DNA from: Pseudomonas alkylphenolica
GTDB lineage: Bacteria; Pseudomonadota; Gammaproteobacteria; Pseudomonadales; Pseudomonadaceae
Reading direction: 5' to 3'
DNA length: 64,000 nt
NCBI RefSeq assembly: GCF_004025535.1
Contig: NZ_QJRG01000034.1
Span: 248,001 to 312,000 of the forward strand
Positions 18,894-28,831 of the stretch are shown piece after piece. A program made the translations under genes and the position numbers. Numbering within the stretch: position 1 is the first letter of the stretch; each line of letters opens with the position of its first letter. The notes under the pieces were generated by a model, which was given only the letters and a program-made list of their open reading frames with translations, had not been told where the DNA came from and ran no database searches.

Positions 18894-19958
18894 TCAATCG
18901 CGCCCGAACAACTCCAATTGCTCGTGGCCACCCCGCAAATCCTGCAGTCGCACGCCAATGCCCAGCAATCGCACCGGCTTGCCACCGCGGGCAAAAGCCT
19001 GGCTGAGCAGCAACTGGTAACTGCCCAGATCACGACCGGCACCGGACTGCTCCAGGGTTGTCTGGGTGAAATCATGGAACTTCACTTTGACGAAGGGTTT
19101 GCCCGGCCGGTAGCTGTCGTCTATACGAGCCATGCGCGCGGCCAGGGTCTCCATCAGTTCAGGCAGCTTGGCCAGGCAACTGGCCAGGTCAGGCAGGTCG
19201 GCGTCGTAGGTGTTTTCCACGCTGACGGACTGGCGTCGACTGTCGTTGTGCACCGCTCGATCATCGATACCGCGCGACAGCCCCCACAGGCGCTCACCGA
19301 AACTGCCGAACTCGCGCGCCAGCGCCACTCGACTCCATTCACGCAAGTCCAGGCAACTGCTGATCCCCAGGCGCCCGAGCTTGTCTGCTGTGACTTTACC
19401 CACGCCGTGCAGTTTGCTCACCGGTAACGCCGCCACGAATGCCTCGACTTCATCAGGGGTGATGACAAACAAACCATTGGGTTTACGCCAGTCACTGGCG
19501 ATCTTGGCCAGAAACTTGTTGGGCGCCACCCCGGCCGACACCGTAATGTGCAACTGCTGGGCAACCCGCCGGCGGATATCGGCCGCAATTCGCGTCGCAC
19601 TGCCGGCAAACCAAGAGCTGTCCGAGACATCCAGATAGGCCTCGTCCAGCGACAACGGCTCGATCAGTTCGGTGTAGTCGCGAAAGATGGTGTGAATTTC
19701 CCGCGATGCTTCTTTATAGGCATCCATGCGTGGTTTGACGATCAACAAATCGGGACACAGGTTGAGGGCGTGCCGGGACGACATTGCCGAACGCACGCCA
19801 TAGGCTCGCGCCTCATAGTTGCAGGTGGCAATCACCCCGCGCCGCTCAGCCGAGCCCCCCACGGCCAGCGGCCGCCCAGCCAGGCGCGGGTCGTCGCGCA
19901 TTTCAATGGCGGCGTAGAAACAGTCACAGTCGATATGAATGATTTTGCGCTGGGACAT
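18894..19958 (-). CDS. dinB: DNA polymerase IV (Y-family)
   Basis: Translesion DNA polymerase, error-prone on undamaged templates. The 354-residue protein has the Y-family catalytic motifs HIDCDCFYAAIE (first catalytic Asp near residue 10) and SLDEAYLDV (catalytic Asp-Glu near 104), a helix-hairpin-helix region (LHGVGKVTADKLG) and a little-finger domain. The C-terminus (LEQLELFGRD) resembles the beta-clamp-binding tail. A LexA-like site lies about 75 bp upstream, consistent with SOS control. It is divergent from the tRNA-fMet genes. Confidence 0.95.
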   Translation of the reverse strand: MSQRKIIHIDCDCFYAAIEMRDDPRLAGRPLAVGGSAERRGVIATCNYEARAYGVRSAMSSRHALNLCPDLLIVKPRMDAYKEASREIHTIFRDYTELIEPLSLDEAYLDVSDSSWFAGSATRIAADIRRRVAQQLHITVSAGVAPNKFLAKIASDWRKPNGLFVITPDEVEAFVAALPVSKLHGVGKVTADKLGRLGISSCLDLREWSRVALAREFGSFGERLWGLSRGIDDRAVHNDSRRQSVSVENTYDADLPDLASCLAKLPELMETLAARMARIDDSYRPGKPFVKVKFHDFTQTTLEQSGAGRDLGSYQLLLSQAFARGGKPVRLLGIGVRLQDLRGGHEQLELFGRD

Positions 19959-20031
19959 CGGCAGCTATAGGTAAAGGTAGAAGATCGTGTGGGCAGTATC
20001 TCACTACCGCGTAACCTTGGCACCTCGAATA

Positions 20032-20047
20032 CTGGATAAACATACAC
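20032..20047 (-). promoter_or_regulatory. Candidate LexA (SOS) box of dinB
   Basis: The 16-mer CTGGATAAACATACAC approximates the gamma-proteobacterial SOS box CTG-T-N8-ACAG with an AT-rich core and mismatches at one position in each half-site. It is about 75 bp upstream of the dinB start, where an SOS operator would be expected. Confidence 0.5.
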
Positions 20048-20105
20048 ACACCTAACCCAGGATCCGCAGCCGGGCTGCCTCCCGGCCGCAAGTGAGAGCG
20101 CTAAG

Positions 20106-20135
20106 CATTTGAAGAAAAAAGGATTTCTTCAAATG
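20106..20135. repeat. 12-bp perfect dyad upstream of the tRNA-fMet promoter
   Basis: CATTTGAAGAAA (20106-20117) and TTTCTTCAAATG (20124-20135) are perfectly complementary around a 6-nt loop, ending 5 bp before the -35 element. It may be a protein-binding site or a hairpin; its function is unknown. Confidence 0.6.
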
Positions 20136-20140
20136 AACGC

Positions 20141-20168
20141 TTGACACCCCGGCGCATAACTGTAGAAT
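20141..20168 (+). promoter_or_regulatory. Sigma-70 promoter of the first tRNA-fMet
   Basis: TTGACA (20141-20146) and TAGAAT (20163-20168) are spaced by 16 bp, 14 bp ahead of the mature tRNA. The element and its spacing are repeated in front of the second copy. Confidence 0.85.
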
Positions 20169-20181
20169 CTCATCTCACAGG

Positions 20182-20258
<77 letters not shown>

Positions 20259-20266
20259 GATTAAGG

Positions 20267-20292
20267 AAAGGCCACTCTTCGGAGTGGCCTTT
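20267..20292 (+). terminator. Terminator after tRNA-fMet copy 1
   Basis: AAAGGCCACTC (20267-20277) and GAGTGGCCTTT (20282-20292) enclose a TTCG tetraloop and run into a T-tract. It is a stable terminator just 8 nt past the tRNA. Confidence 0.92.
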
Positions 20293-20348
20293 TTCTTTGC
20301 CTGAAAAAAGTGGATCGGCAGAAATTTATTGTAAATCAACAATTAAGG

Positions 20349-20376
20349 TTGACAGCCTGGCCAAAGGCTGTAGAAT
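20349..20376 (+). promoter_or_regulatory. Sigma-70 promoter of the second tRNA-fMet
   Basis: TTGACA (20349-20354) and TAGAAT (20371-20376), again 16 bp apart and close to the tRNA. The spacing equals that of copy 1, so each copy is an independent transcription unit. Confidence 0.85.
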
Positions 20377-20389
20377 CCGCCACATCAGA

Positions 20390-20466
<77 letters not shown>

Positions 20467-20474
20467 TACAACAG

Positions 20475-20504
20475 AAAAGGCCACTTTGAAAAAAGTGGCC
20501 TTTT
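20475..20504 (+). terminator. Terminator after tRNA-fMet copy 2
   Basis: AAAAGGCCACTTT (20475-20487) and AAAGTGGCCTTTT (20492-20504) enclose a GAAA tetraloop, followed by further T. The stem resembles that of copy 1 but the loop belongs to a different tetraloop class. Confidence 0.92.
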
Positions 20505-20678
20505 TTGCATCTGCGATTCAGTCCCTGCCCTCGCACTACCCCCAGCCAGCAAAATAAATTTTCTTTAACTATCCTCTGGACAGGTAGCGGCCCGATCATA
20601 GCCGCTACTACTTTCCATAGGGATTGGTACCTTGGCTGGATACGTTCCTCCTGGCGTGCACCACCCGCGAGGTATTTG

Positions 20679-23321
20679 ATGCGCAGCCAGACGCCTGACT
20701 CCGAAGCACCCGTTACTACTGCCCTGCCCAATGCAGCCCAGCACTTGCGCTGGCTCGACCGCTTGAGCCGCTACCGACAGCCCATTGGCCTGGTCGTAAC
20801 CTTGTTGCTGTTCACCATCGCCCTGATCGCTTGCCGCCATCTACTCAGCGAGCTGGACATCTATGCCCTGCACGACTCGCTGCTTAGCGTGCCCCCCGCA
20901 GCCCTGGGCGGCGCGCTGCTGGCAACCGTGGCCGGGTTTATCATTCTGCTGGGGTACGAATGGTCGGCCAGTCGCTACGCTGGCGTCCGGCTGCCACCGC
21001 AAGCGCTGGTGATGGGCGGCTTCAGCGCCTTCGCCATTGGCAACGCCATAGGTCTGTCGCTGCTCTCCGGTGGTTCGGTGCGCTACCGACTTTATGCACG
21101 CCAGGGCGTTGGCGCGGCCGAAGTCGCGCGCATGACGCTGTTCGCCAGCCTGTCACTGGGCTGTGCCCTTCCGCCTTTGGCCGCCCTGGCGACGTTGAGC
21201 AACCTGCCCGCAGCCGCAACCGCCCTGCATCTTCCGGAAGCGGTGCTGGCAGGTATTGCACTGGCTGTATTGGCACTGACCGCCCTGCTGGCGTACGGCC
21301 TGTACCGGCGGCGTTTGCCGGAACAACCTCAGGCCGACAACCTGTTGGTGCGCGTTGGCCGCAGAACCCTGCGCCTGCCGGGTGCGCGCCTGACGCTTCT
21401 ACAATTGCTGATCACTGCACTGGACGTCGCAGCGGCAGCCACCGTACTGTACTTGCTACTTCCCGAAGCACCGCCTTTCGGTGCGTTCCTGCTGGTATAC
21501 CTGCTGGCACTGGCGGCGGGCGTGTTGAGCCATGTGCCAGGCGGTGTCGGGGTTTTCGAAGCCATTCTGCTAGCTGCCTTCGCCGATCAACTGGGCGCTG
21601 CACCGCTGGCTGCAGCGTTGGTACTCTATCGCCTGATCTACGTGGTGCTGCCACTGTTGCTGGCCTGCGCCTTGCTGCTGGCCAGTGAAGCGAGACGCTT
21701 TCTGCTCACGCGCCAGGCCATCAAGGCGGCATCCGGCCTTGCCGCGCCGGTTTTGGCAGTGCTGGTGTTTCTTTCCGGTGTGGTGCTGCTGTTTTCCGGC
21801 GCCACCCCGGAGATCGATGAACGCCTCGAACACCTGGGCTTCCTGATTCCCCATCGACTGATCGATGCCTCACATTTTGGTGCAAGCCTGATCGGTGTAC
21901 TGTGCCTGCTGCTGGCACAGGGCCTTCGCCGGCGCCTGTCCGCCGCCTGGATGCTGACCACGGTACTGCTGCTGGTCGGCGCCCTGCTTTCGCTGCTCAA
22001 GGGTTTTGACTGGGAAGAAGCCAGTATCCTGACCCTGACCGCCTGCTTGCTGGCCCTGTTCCGGCGATCGTTCTACCGCCCGAGCCGCCTGCTGGAACTG
22101 CCCTTCTCCCCGGTCTATCTGGCCGCCAGCGCATGTGTACTCGGGGCGTCCATCTGGCTGCTGCTGTTTGCCTATCAGGATGTGCCCTACAGCCATCAAC
22201 TATGGTGGCAATTTACCCTTGATGCCGATGCTCCGCGTGGCCTGCGCTCGCTCCTGGGTAGCGCAGTACTGCTGGTGGTAATCTCCCTGACCTGGTTGCT
22301 ACGCACCGCCCGCCCGGTCATACATTTGCCCAACCCTGAAGAGTTGCAGCGCGCCAACCGCATTTTGCAGGCCTCCGACCAACCCGATGGTGGCCTGGCG
22401 TTAACCGGTGACAAGGCCTTGCTGTTCCATAACGACGACGATGCCTTCCTCATGTATGCCCGTCGCGGCCGCAGCCTGGTGGCCCTGTACGACCCCATCG
22501 GCCCGGCGTACAAGCGTGCCGAAATGATCTGGCAGTTCCGCGACCTGTGCGACGTGCACCACGCCCGCCCGGTGTTCTACCAGGTGCGCGCGGAGAACCT
22601 GCCCTTCTATATGGACATCGGCCTGACCGCGATCAAGCTGGGTGAAGAGGCGCGTGTCGACCTCAAGCGCTTCGACCTGGACGCCAAGGGCAAAGAGATG
22701 AAAGACCTGCGCTACACCTGGAACCGTGGCAGCCGGGATGGCTTGAGCCTGGAGGTGCACGAACCGGGGCAAGCGCCGCTTGAGGAGCTCAAGGCTATCT
22801 CCGACGCCTGGTTGACCGGCAAGAATGTACGCGAGAAAGGCTTTTCCCTGGGGCGCTTCAGCCCCGAGTACCTCCAGCATTTTCGCATTGCCCTGATTCG
22901 CTTCGAGGGCCGCCCGGTGGCATTTGCCAACCTGCTGGAAACCCATAGCCGCGAACTGGCCAGCCTCGACTTGATGCGCGCACACCCCCAAGCGCCGAAG
23001 CTGACCATGGAATTCATGATGATTGGCCTGATCCAACACTATAAGCGTCATGACTACGCCCGCTTCAGCCTCGGCATGGTGCCCCTTTCGGGCCTGCAAC
23101 CTCGCCGTGGCGCACCGCTGACCCAGCGCCTGGGCTCGATGGTGTTCCAGCGCGGCGAACAGTTGTACAACTTCCAGGGACTGCGCCGCTTCAAGGACAA
23201 ATTCCAGCCTGACTGGGAACCTCGTTATATGGCCGTGCCTGCCGGACTCGATCCGCTGGTGGCACTGGCCGATACTGCCGCCCTGATCGCCGGCGGCCTG
23301 ACCGGATTGGTGAAACGCTGA
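20679..23321 (+). CDS. mprF: MprF: aminoacyl-phosphatidylglycerol synthase/flippase
   Basis: Integral membrane protein that transfers an amino acid from aminoacyl-tRNA to phosphatidylglycerol and flips the product, reducing envelope negative charge and susceptibility to cationic peptides. The start at 20679 (GAGG 6 bp upstream) gives 880 residues; the open frame extends further but without support. The N-terminal two-thirds is a multi-pass flippase domain (many helices from about 30 to 540), and the last about 300 residues form the DUF2156 synthase domain (GDKALLFHNDDDAFLMYARRG, then YDPIGP and FMMIGLI). The homologue in P. aeruginosa makes alanyl-PG; the amino acid used here cannot be read from sequence. 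It overlaps the next gene by one base. Confidence 0.93.
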   Translation: MRSQTPDSEAPVTTALPNAAQHLRWLDRLSRYRQPIGLVVTLLLFTIALIACRHLLSELDIYALHDSLLSVPPAALGGALLATVAGFIILLGYEWSASRYAGVRLPPQALVMGGFSAFAIGNAIGLSLLSGGSVRYRLYARQGVGAAEVARMTLFASLSLGCALPPLAALATLSNLPAAATALHLPEAVLAGIALAVLALTALLAYGLYRRRLPEQPQADNLLVRVGRRTLRLPGARLTLLQLLITALDVAAAATVLYLLLPEAPPFGAFLLVYLLALAAGVLSHVPGGVGVFEAILLAAFADQLGAAPLAAALVLYRLIYVVLPLLLACALLLASEARRFLLTRQAIKAASGLAAPVLAVLVFLSGVVLLFSGATPEIDERLEHLGFLIPHRLIDASHFGASLIGVLCLLLAQGLRRRLSAAWMLTTVLLLVGALLSLLKGFDWEEASILTLTACLLALFRRSFYRPSRLLELPFSPVYLAASACVLGASIWLLLFAYQDVPYSHQLWWQFTLDADAPRGLRSLLGSAVLLVVISLTWLLRTARPVIHLPNPEELQRANRILQASDQPDGGLALTGDKALLFHNDDDAFLMYARRGRSLVALYDPIGPAYKRAEMIWQFRDLCDVHHARPVFYQVRAENLPFYMDIGLTAIKLGEEARVDLKRFDLDAKGKEMKDLRYTWNRGSRDGLSLEVHEPGQAPLEELKAISDAWLTGKNVREKGFSLGRFSPEYLQHFRIALIRFEGRPVAFANLLETHSRELASLDLMRAHPQAPKLTMEFMMIGLIQHYKRHDYARFSLGMVPLSGLQPRRGAPLTQRLGSMVFQRGEQLYNFQGLRRFKDKFQPDWEPRYMAVPAGLDPLVALADTAALIAGGLTGLVKR

Positions 23322-24616
23322 TGATTCGACGTTACTGGTTGTACCTGCTGGCCATATTGGCCGCAGGCTTGCTGGCCGCCGCAGCGGTATTCTGGCTATG
23401 GACCCGCCCGGCACCCGAGCCGAGCCTTGAACACCTGACCCTCGGCGATGGCAGCAGCCTGACGCGGGTCACCCCCGGCGTGCACGCCAAGGCCCGGGTG
23501 GCCATTGCCGTACCTCAGGACCAGGCCCTCACTGACAAGCAGCTGCTGAACCTGAGCCAAAGTGGCCAGGCACAGATGGTCCAGGTGATCCTGCCGCCGG
23601 CCGACTGTTCCCTGCAGCAAACGTCAGTGCAACAGGCACTGCAACAGTTGCAAGGCCCTGCAACGCTGGTTGCCGGGATTGGACCGGGCGCGGCCCAGGC
23701 CTGGGATTGGCTGGCCCATCAGAACGACGATAAAGCCCTGGCCATTTCCGTCGACTTCAGCGTCGAGCGGCCCGGCTGCAACACCGCACTGCCCAAATCA
23801 GCGGCGCACGGTCACTGGAGCGTGGCCTGGAACGACAACCCGGACGATGCCAGCGCAGCCTTCGTGCGCGACCAGCCCAACGCCGAAACCAGCATCAGCG
23901 ATTACGACATTCACCTGCCACAGGTGCTCAAGGCACAGCTGACCCAGGCCCTGGTGGGCGAAGATGGCAACGCCATGAGCATCCCGGTGGTGGAAGTACC
24001 CGCCGGCCAGACCACGGACACTGTAACCCTGTTCCTGTCTGGCGATGGCGGCTGGCGCGACCTCGACCGTGATGTCGCCGGCGAAATGGCCAAGCTGGGC
24101 TATCCGGTAGTCGGTATCGACACCTTGCGCTACTACTGGCAGCACAAAACGCCTGAACAGAGCGCCATCGACCTGTCGGAACTGATGCAACACTACCGGC
24201 AGAAATGGGGTACCAAGCGCTTCGTGCTCACCGGCTACTCCTTCGGTGCAGACGTGCTGCCGGCCATCTACAACCGCCTTCCGGCGGAAGACCAGCAGCG
24301 CATCGATGCGGTGATACTGCTGGCGTTTGCCCGCAGCGGCAGTTTCGAGATCGAAGTCGAAGGCTGGCTGGGCAATGCCGGCAAGGAAGCGCCTACCGGA
24401 CCGGAAATGGCCAAGCTGCCGGCGGCGAAAGTGATATGCATCTATGGCGAGGAAGAAGCCGACGAGAGCGGCTGCACCGACCATACTGCTGTAGGCGAAC
24501 GCCTGAAGCTGCCCGGTGGACACCACTTCGACGAAAACTACCCGGCGCTGGCCAAGCGCCTGATCGGCGATATCGAAAGTCGCCAGGGCAAGACCAGCGT
24601 TGCCGAGCAGAATTGA
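23321..24616 (+). CDS. AcvB/VirJ-family periplasmic hydrolase, likely aminoacyl-PG hydrolase
   Basis: A 431-residue protein with one N-terminal membrane anchor (about 7-28) and a periplasmic alpha/beta-hydrolase domain of the AcvB/VirJ type: an oxyanion region LFLSGDGGWRDLD, a nucleophile elbow GYSFGAD, and a C-terminal His near GGHHFDEN. It is translationally coupled to mprF (TGATG). In P. aeruginosa the equivalent partner hydrolyses alanyl-PG in the periplasm; the same pairing here implies that role. Acyl or aminoacyl specificity is an inference from context. Confidence 0.85.
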   Translation: MIRRYWLYLLAILAAGLLAAAAVFWLWTRPAPEPSLEHLTLGDGSSLTRVTPGVHAKARVAIAVPQDQALTDKQLLNLSQSGQAQMVQVILPPADCSLQQTSVQQALQQLQGPATLVAGIGPGAAQAWDWLAHQNDDKALAISVDFSVERPGCNTALPKSAAHGHWSVAWNDNPDDASAAFVRDQPNAETSISDYDIHLPQVLKAQLTQALVGEDGNAMSIPVVEVPAGQTTDTVTLFLSGDGGWRDLDRDVAGEMAKLGYPVVGIDTLRYYWQHKTPEQSAIDLSELMQHYRQKWGTKRFVLTGYSFGADVLPAIYNRLPAEDQQRIDAVILLAFARSGSFEIEVEGWLGNAGKEAPTGPEMAKLPAAKVICIYGEEEADESGCTDHTAVGERLKLPGGHHFDENYPALAKRLIGDIESRQGKTSVAEQN

Positions 24617-24634
24617 CGCACGCCTTGGCGCTAC

Positions 24635-26533
24635 TTAAATTTCAACTTGCGTACCCAGCTCGATCACCCGGTTCAGCGGCAAGTTGAAAAACCTCAAGGT
24701 GCCGTTGGCGTTCTTCAACAAGAACGCGAACAGCACCGCGCGCCAACGCGACATGCCCACCAGACGCGAAGGAATCACCGTCTCGCGGCTGAGGAAGAAG
24801 GTGGTGCGCATCGGACTGAAATCCACCCCCTCCAGATGGCACAACTTCAGCGCCCCGGGTACATCAGGCTCGTCCATGAAGCCAAAGTGCAGCAACACCC
24901 GATAAAACCCCTCGCCATAGGCCTCGATTTCAAACTGTTGCTGTGCCGGCACCCGGGGCATGTCCTCACTGATCACCGTCAACAGCACCACCTGGTTGTG
25001 CAGTACCTGGTTGTGCAACATGTTGTGCAACAAGGCATGGGGAACGGCATCCTGCCGCGCGGTCAGGAACACCGCGGTCCCTTCCACCCGATGCGGTGGC
25101 TGCACGCGGATACTGCTGATGAACAGCGGTAACGGCAGACTTCCTTCATCCAGGCGCTCGACCAGGATCTGCTTGCCACGCTTCCAGGTAGTCATCAGGA
25201 CAAACAGCGCAATCCCCGCGAGTACCGGAAACGCCCCGCCCTGCACGATCTTCGGTACGTTGGCGGCAAAGAACAGCCCGTCTACAAACAGAAAGCCGAG
25301 CAACACCGGCACGGCCAGCACCGGCGGCCACTTCCACAACAACAGCATGACGGTGGACACCAGGAAGGTGGTCATCAGCATCGTGCCCGTCACCGCCACG
25401 CCGTAGGCCGAGGCCAGCGCCCCGGAAGACTCGAAACCGAGCACCAGCAAGATCACTCCAACCATCAACGCCCAGTTCACTGCGCCGATGTAGATCTGCC
25501 CCTGCTCGTCACTTGAAGTGTGCTGAATTTGCATGCGTGGCACATAACCGAGCTGGATGGCCTGGCGTGTAAGGGAGAACGCACCGGAGATTACCGCCTG
25601 TGAGGCAATCACCGTGGCCAGCGTAGAAAGCCCGACCAACGGTATCAAGGCCCAACCCGGCGCCAGTAGATAGAACGGGTTGCGCGCAGCTTCGGGGTTT
25701 TGCAGGAGCATGGCGCCCTGCCCGAAGTAGTTCAGCACCAGCGCTGGCAACACCAGGAAAAACCAGGCGCGGGCAATCGGTTTGCGGCCAAAATGGCCCA
25801 TGTCGGCATACAACGCTTCAGCCCCGGTCAAGGCCAGTACCACCGCACCGAGAATCGCCACGCCCATGCCTGGATGGACAATGAAGAACCGCACGGCCCA
25901 GACCGGATTGAACGCCTTGAGAACCTCCGGGCTCTGGGAAATACCGTGCACACCCAGTGCCCCCAGCACCACGAACCAGGTGACCATCACCGGCCCGAAC
26001 AGAATGCCGATCCGTGCGGTGCCGTGCTTCTGGATCAAAAACAACGCCACCAGCACAACCAGCGCCACCGGTACCACCCAATGCTCAATGCCGTCGAAAG
26101 CCAGCTCCATGCCTTCGACCGCCGACAGCACTGAAATCGCCGGGGTGATCATGCTGTCGCCATAAAACAGTGCAGCGCCGATCAGGCCGCACACCACCAT
26201 CATCGAGCGCAATTTTGGATAGGGTGCCGAAGCGCGACGCGCCAGCGCGGTAAGGGCCATGGTGCCGCCTTCGCCCTGGTTGTCGGCGCGCAGGATGAAC
26301 ACCACGTACTTGATCGACACCACCCAGATCAGTGACCAGAGGATCAACGCCAGAATCCCCAGCACCCCATCATGGTTGACCGGTACACCATAACCGCCGG
26401 AGAACACTTCCTTGAGGGTGTACAACGGGCTGGTTCCGATATCACCGAATACCACCCCGACTGCCGCCACCAGCAAACTCGCCGACTTCGCCACTGACTG
26501 CCCGGAATCCGCCTGACTGCTTGCCTGAACCAT
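24635..26533 (-). CDS. kup: Low-affinity potassium uptake protein Kup
   Basis: Proton-coupled K+ importer of the KUP/HAK/KT family. The 632-residue protein has about 12 membrane helices and the family signature [19 protein letters not shown] near residues 28-46, followed by [15 protein letters not shown] and ADNQGEGG. The last about 170 residues are a cytoplasmic domain. It is convergent with the mprF-acvB unit, 18 bp between stop codons, and divergent from rimO. Confidence 0.95.
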   Translation of the reverse strand: MVQASSQADSGQSVAKSASLLVAAVGVVFGDIGTSPLYTLKEVFSGGYGVPVNHDGVLGILALILWSLIWVVSIKYVVFILRADNQGEGGTMALTALARRASAPYPKLRSMMVVCGLIGAALFYGDSMITPAISVLSAVEGMELAFDGIEHWVVPVALVVLVALFLIQKHGTARIGILFGPVMVTWFVVLGALGVHGISQSPEVLKAFNPVWAVRFFIVHPGMGVAILGAVVLALTGAEALYADMGHFGRKPIARAWFFLVLPALVLNYFGQGAMLLQNPEAARNPFYLLAPGWALIPLVGLSTLATVIASQAVISGAFSLTRQAIQLGYVPRMQIQHTSSDEQGQIYIGAVNWALMVGVILLVLGFESSGALASAYGVAVTGTMLMTTFLVSTVMLLLWKWPPVLAVPVLLGFLFVDGLFFAANVPKIVQGGAFPVLAGIALFVLMTTWKRGKQILVERLDEGSLPLPLFISSIRVQPPHRVEGTAVFLTARQDAVPHALLHNMLHNQVLHNQVVLLTVISEDMPRVPAQQQFEIEAYGEGFYRVLLHFGFMDEPDVPGALKLCHLEGVDFSPMRTTFFLSRETVIPSRLVGMSRWRAVLFAFLLKNANGTLRFFNLPLNRVIELGTQVEI

Positions 26534-26802
26534 CCGTCACTCCCGCAACCAAGACCCTTGTGGTCGGTTAAATTCACGCCAGTCACTATGATTTCCACTA
26601 CCTCATCACTGCTGTGACGGGGATTCGATAGAAATGCAGGCATATCGCCGCGAAGCATAGCTGAGCGTTCGTCGCTTTTCTGCTGGTCAAGTGACATTGC
26701 GCTCGCTAGAATTGCGCACTTTTTGATCAGAGGCGCTCCCAACGCCCGCCAAAGGTTGCCCGGCCCGTCCGCCCGGCAAGCTCTTCAATACCGAGGTTAG
26801 TC

Positions 26803-28140
26803 ATGTCCACCACCCCTACGCCCACCACGCCCAAGGTCGGCTTCGTTTCCCTGGGTTGCCCCAAGGCCCTGGTCGATTCCGAGCGCATCCTGACCCAGCT
26901 GCGCATGGAAGGCTATGAAGTCGTGCCCACCTATCAGGATGCCGATGTGGTGGTGGTCAACACCTGTGGCTTTATCGACAGCGCCAAGGCCGAGTCCCTG
27001 GAAGTGATCGGCGAAGCCATCAAGGAAAACGGCAAGGTCATCGTCACCGGCTGCATGGGTGTCGAAGAAGGCAATATCCGTGACGTGCACCCGAGCGTGC
27101 TGGCCGTCACCGGCCCGCAGCAATACGAGCAAGTGGTCAACGCCGTGCACGAAGTGGTTCCACCGCGTCAGGATCACAACCCGCTGATCGACCTGGTGCC
27201 ACCGCAAGGCATCAAGCTGACCCCGCGCCACTACGCCTACCTGAAGATTTCCGAGGGCTGCAACCACAGCTGCAGCTTCTGCATCATCCCGTCGATGCGT
27301 GGCAAGCTGGTCAGCCGCCCGGTGGGCGACGTACTCAGCGAAGCCGAGCGCCTGGTCAAGGCCGGCGTCAAGGAGATCCTGGTGATCTCCCAGGACACCA
27401 GCGCCTACGGTGTCGACGTCAAGTACAAGACCGACTTCTGGAACGGTCGCCCGGTCAAGACGCGCATGCTCGAGTTGTGTGAAGCGCTGAGCAGCCTGGG
27501 CGCCTGGGTGCGCCTGCACTATGTGTACCCTTACCCGAACGTCGATGACGTAATCCCGCTGATGGCGGCCGGCAAGATCCTGCCGTACCTGGACATTCCG
27601 TTCCAGCACGCCAGCCCGAAAGTGCTCAAGTCGATGAAACGCCCGGCCTTCGAAGACCGCACCCTGGCGCGCATCAAGCAATGGCGCGAGCAGTGCCCGG
27701 AGCTGATCATCCGCTCCACCTTCATCGTCGGCTTCCCGGGCGAGACCGAAGAGGACTTCCAGTACCTGCTCGACTGGCTGACCGAAGCCCAGCTCGATCG
27801 CGTCGGCTGCTTCCAGTACTCCCCGGTCGAAGGCGCTCCGGCCAACGACCTGGCGCTCGATGTGGTGCCAGACGACGTCAAGCAGGAACGCTGGGACCGC
27901 TTCATGGCCCACCAGCAGGCGATCAGCAGCGCCCGCCTGCAACTGCGCATCGGCCGTGAAATCGACGTGTTGATCGATGAAGTGGAAGAAGAAGGCTCGG
28001 TTGGCCGCAGCTACTTCGACGCACCGGAAATCGACGGTAACGTCTTCATCGACGGCAACCACGGCTTCAAACCGGGTGACACCGTACGCTGCCGCGTCAC
28101 CGACGCCGACGAGTACGACATGTGGGCCGAACCGATCTGA
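26803..28140 (+). CDS. rimO: Ribosomal protein S12 methylthiotransferase RimO
   Basis: Radical-SAM enzyme that methylthiolates the conserved aspartate of ribosomal protein S12. The 445-residue protein has the N-terminal MTTase domain with its three cluster cysteines ([21 protein letters not shown]), the radical-SAM cluster CxxxCxxC at residues 153, 157 and 160 ([10 protein letters not shown]), and a C-terminal TRAM domain. The RimO rather than MiaB identity comes from [15 protein letters not shown] and [12 protein letters not shown]. It ends at a terminator. Confidence 0.95.
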   Translation: MSTTPTPTTPKVGFVSLGCPKALVDSERILTQLRMEGYEVVPTYQDADVVVVNTCGFIDSAKAESLEVIGEAIKENGKVIVTGCMGVEEGNIRDVHPSVLAVTGPQQYEQVVNAVHEVVPPRQDHNPLIDLVPPQGIKLTPRHYAYLKISEGCNHSCSFCIIPSMRGKLVSRPVGDVLSEAERLVKAGVKEILVISQDTSAYGVDVKYKTDFWNGRPVKTRMLELCEALSSLGAWVRLHYVYPYPNVDDVIPLMAAGKILPYLDIPFQHASPKVLKSMKRPAFEDRTLARIKQWREQCPELIIRSTFIVGFPGETEEDFQYLLDWLTEAQLDRVGCFQYSPVEGAPANDLALDVVPDDVKQERWDRFMAHQQAISSARLQLRIGREIDVLIDEVEEEGSVGRSYFDAPEIDGNVFIDGNHGFKPGDTVRCRVTDADEYDMWAEPI

Positions 28141-28159
28141 TCGATCCCCGTTGAAAAAT

Positions 28160-28190
28160 AGCCCTGCCAACCCTGGCGGGGCTTTTTTTT
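28160..28190 (+). terminator. Terminator after rimO
   Basis: A 10-bp stem (28160-28169 with 28174-28183, one G-T pair) with an ACCC loop, followed by eight T. Confidence 0.9.
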
Positions 28191-28230
28191 GCAACTATCG
28201 TTTTCTCTGTTGCCCAGGGAGAGCAGAGCG

Positions 28231-28701
28231 ATGTACAGGCACAATGGCGTGCAAACCCCCAGTTTCAGCGACTATCCAGAGCTGGCGCAGGTCTGGGAGG
28301 CGTCGGTGCGCGCTACCCATGATTTCTTGCCCGATAGCTACATCAGCCTGCTACGCGAATTGCTGCTGAGCCACTACCTGGATGCCGTCATGCTGATCTG
28401 CTGCAAGGACGCCAGGCAGCGCATTACCGGCTTTGCCGGCGTCGCAGCCGGCAGGGTCGAGATGCTCTTCATCGATCCGGCCGTGCGTGGCCAGGGGCTG
28501 GGCACACGCCTGTTGCACTATGCCATTGAAGAACTCAACGCCGTTCAGCTAGATGTCAACGAGCAGAATGCGCAGGCACTTGGGTTTTACCTGCGACAGG
28601 GCTTCGAAGTTGTCGGACGCTCGGAAACAGACGGCATGGGCCAACCCTATCCTTTACTGCACCTGAGGCTTATTCAGACAAAGACAGCGCAGATCGGCTG
28701 A
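28231..28701 (+). CDS. GNAT-family N-acetyltransferase
   Basis: A 156-residue acetyltransferase. The acetyl-CoA loop is seen as VRGQGLGTRLL (about residues 86-96) after the beta-4 strand VEMLFIDP, and the C-terminal AQALGFYLRQGFEVVGRSETD is typical of the RimI-like sub-group. The ATG at 28231 follows GGGAGAGCAGAGCG; the longer frame lacks support. It is alone after the rimO terminator. Substrate unknown. Confidence 0.88.
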   Translation: MYRHNGVQTPSFSDYPELAQVWEASVRATHDFLPDSYISLLRELLLSHYLDAVMLICCKDARQRITGFAGVAAGRVEMLFIDPAVRGQGLGTRLLHYAIEELNAVQLDVNEQNAQALGFYLRQGFEVVGRSETDGMGQPYPLLHLRLIQTKTAQIG

Positions 28702-28831
28702 CAGATAACGTCAGTTCCTTCTGAAATGCAGCGAAATCGCAGAATAATTGCCCCAGGGCCGAATGTTGCCGGACCTGAGACGGCCTGGGCGGTTACAATG
28801 ACAACCTTTCCCTGCGTCTACGGCTGTCGTC

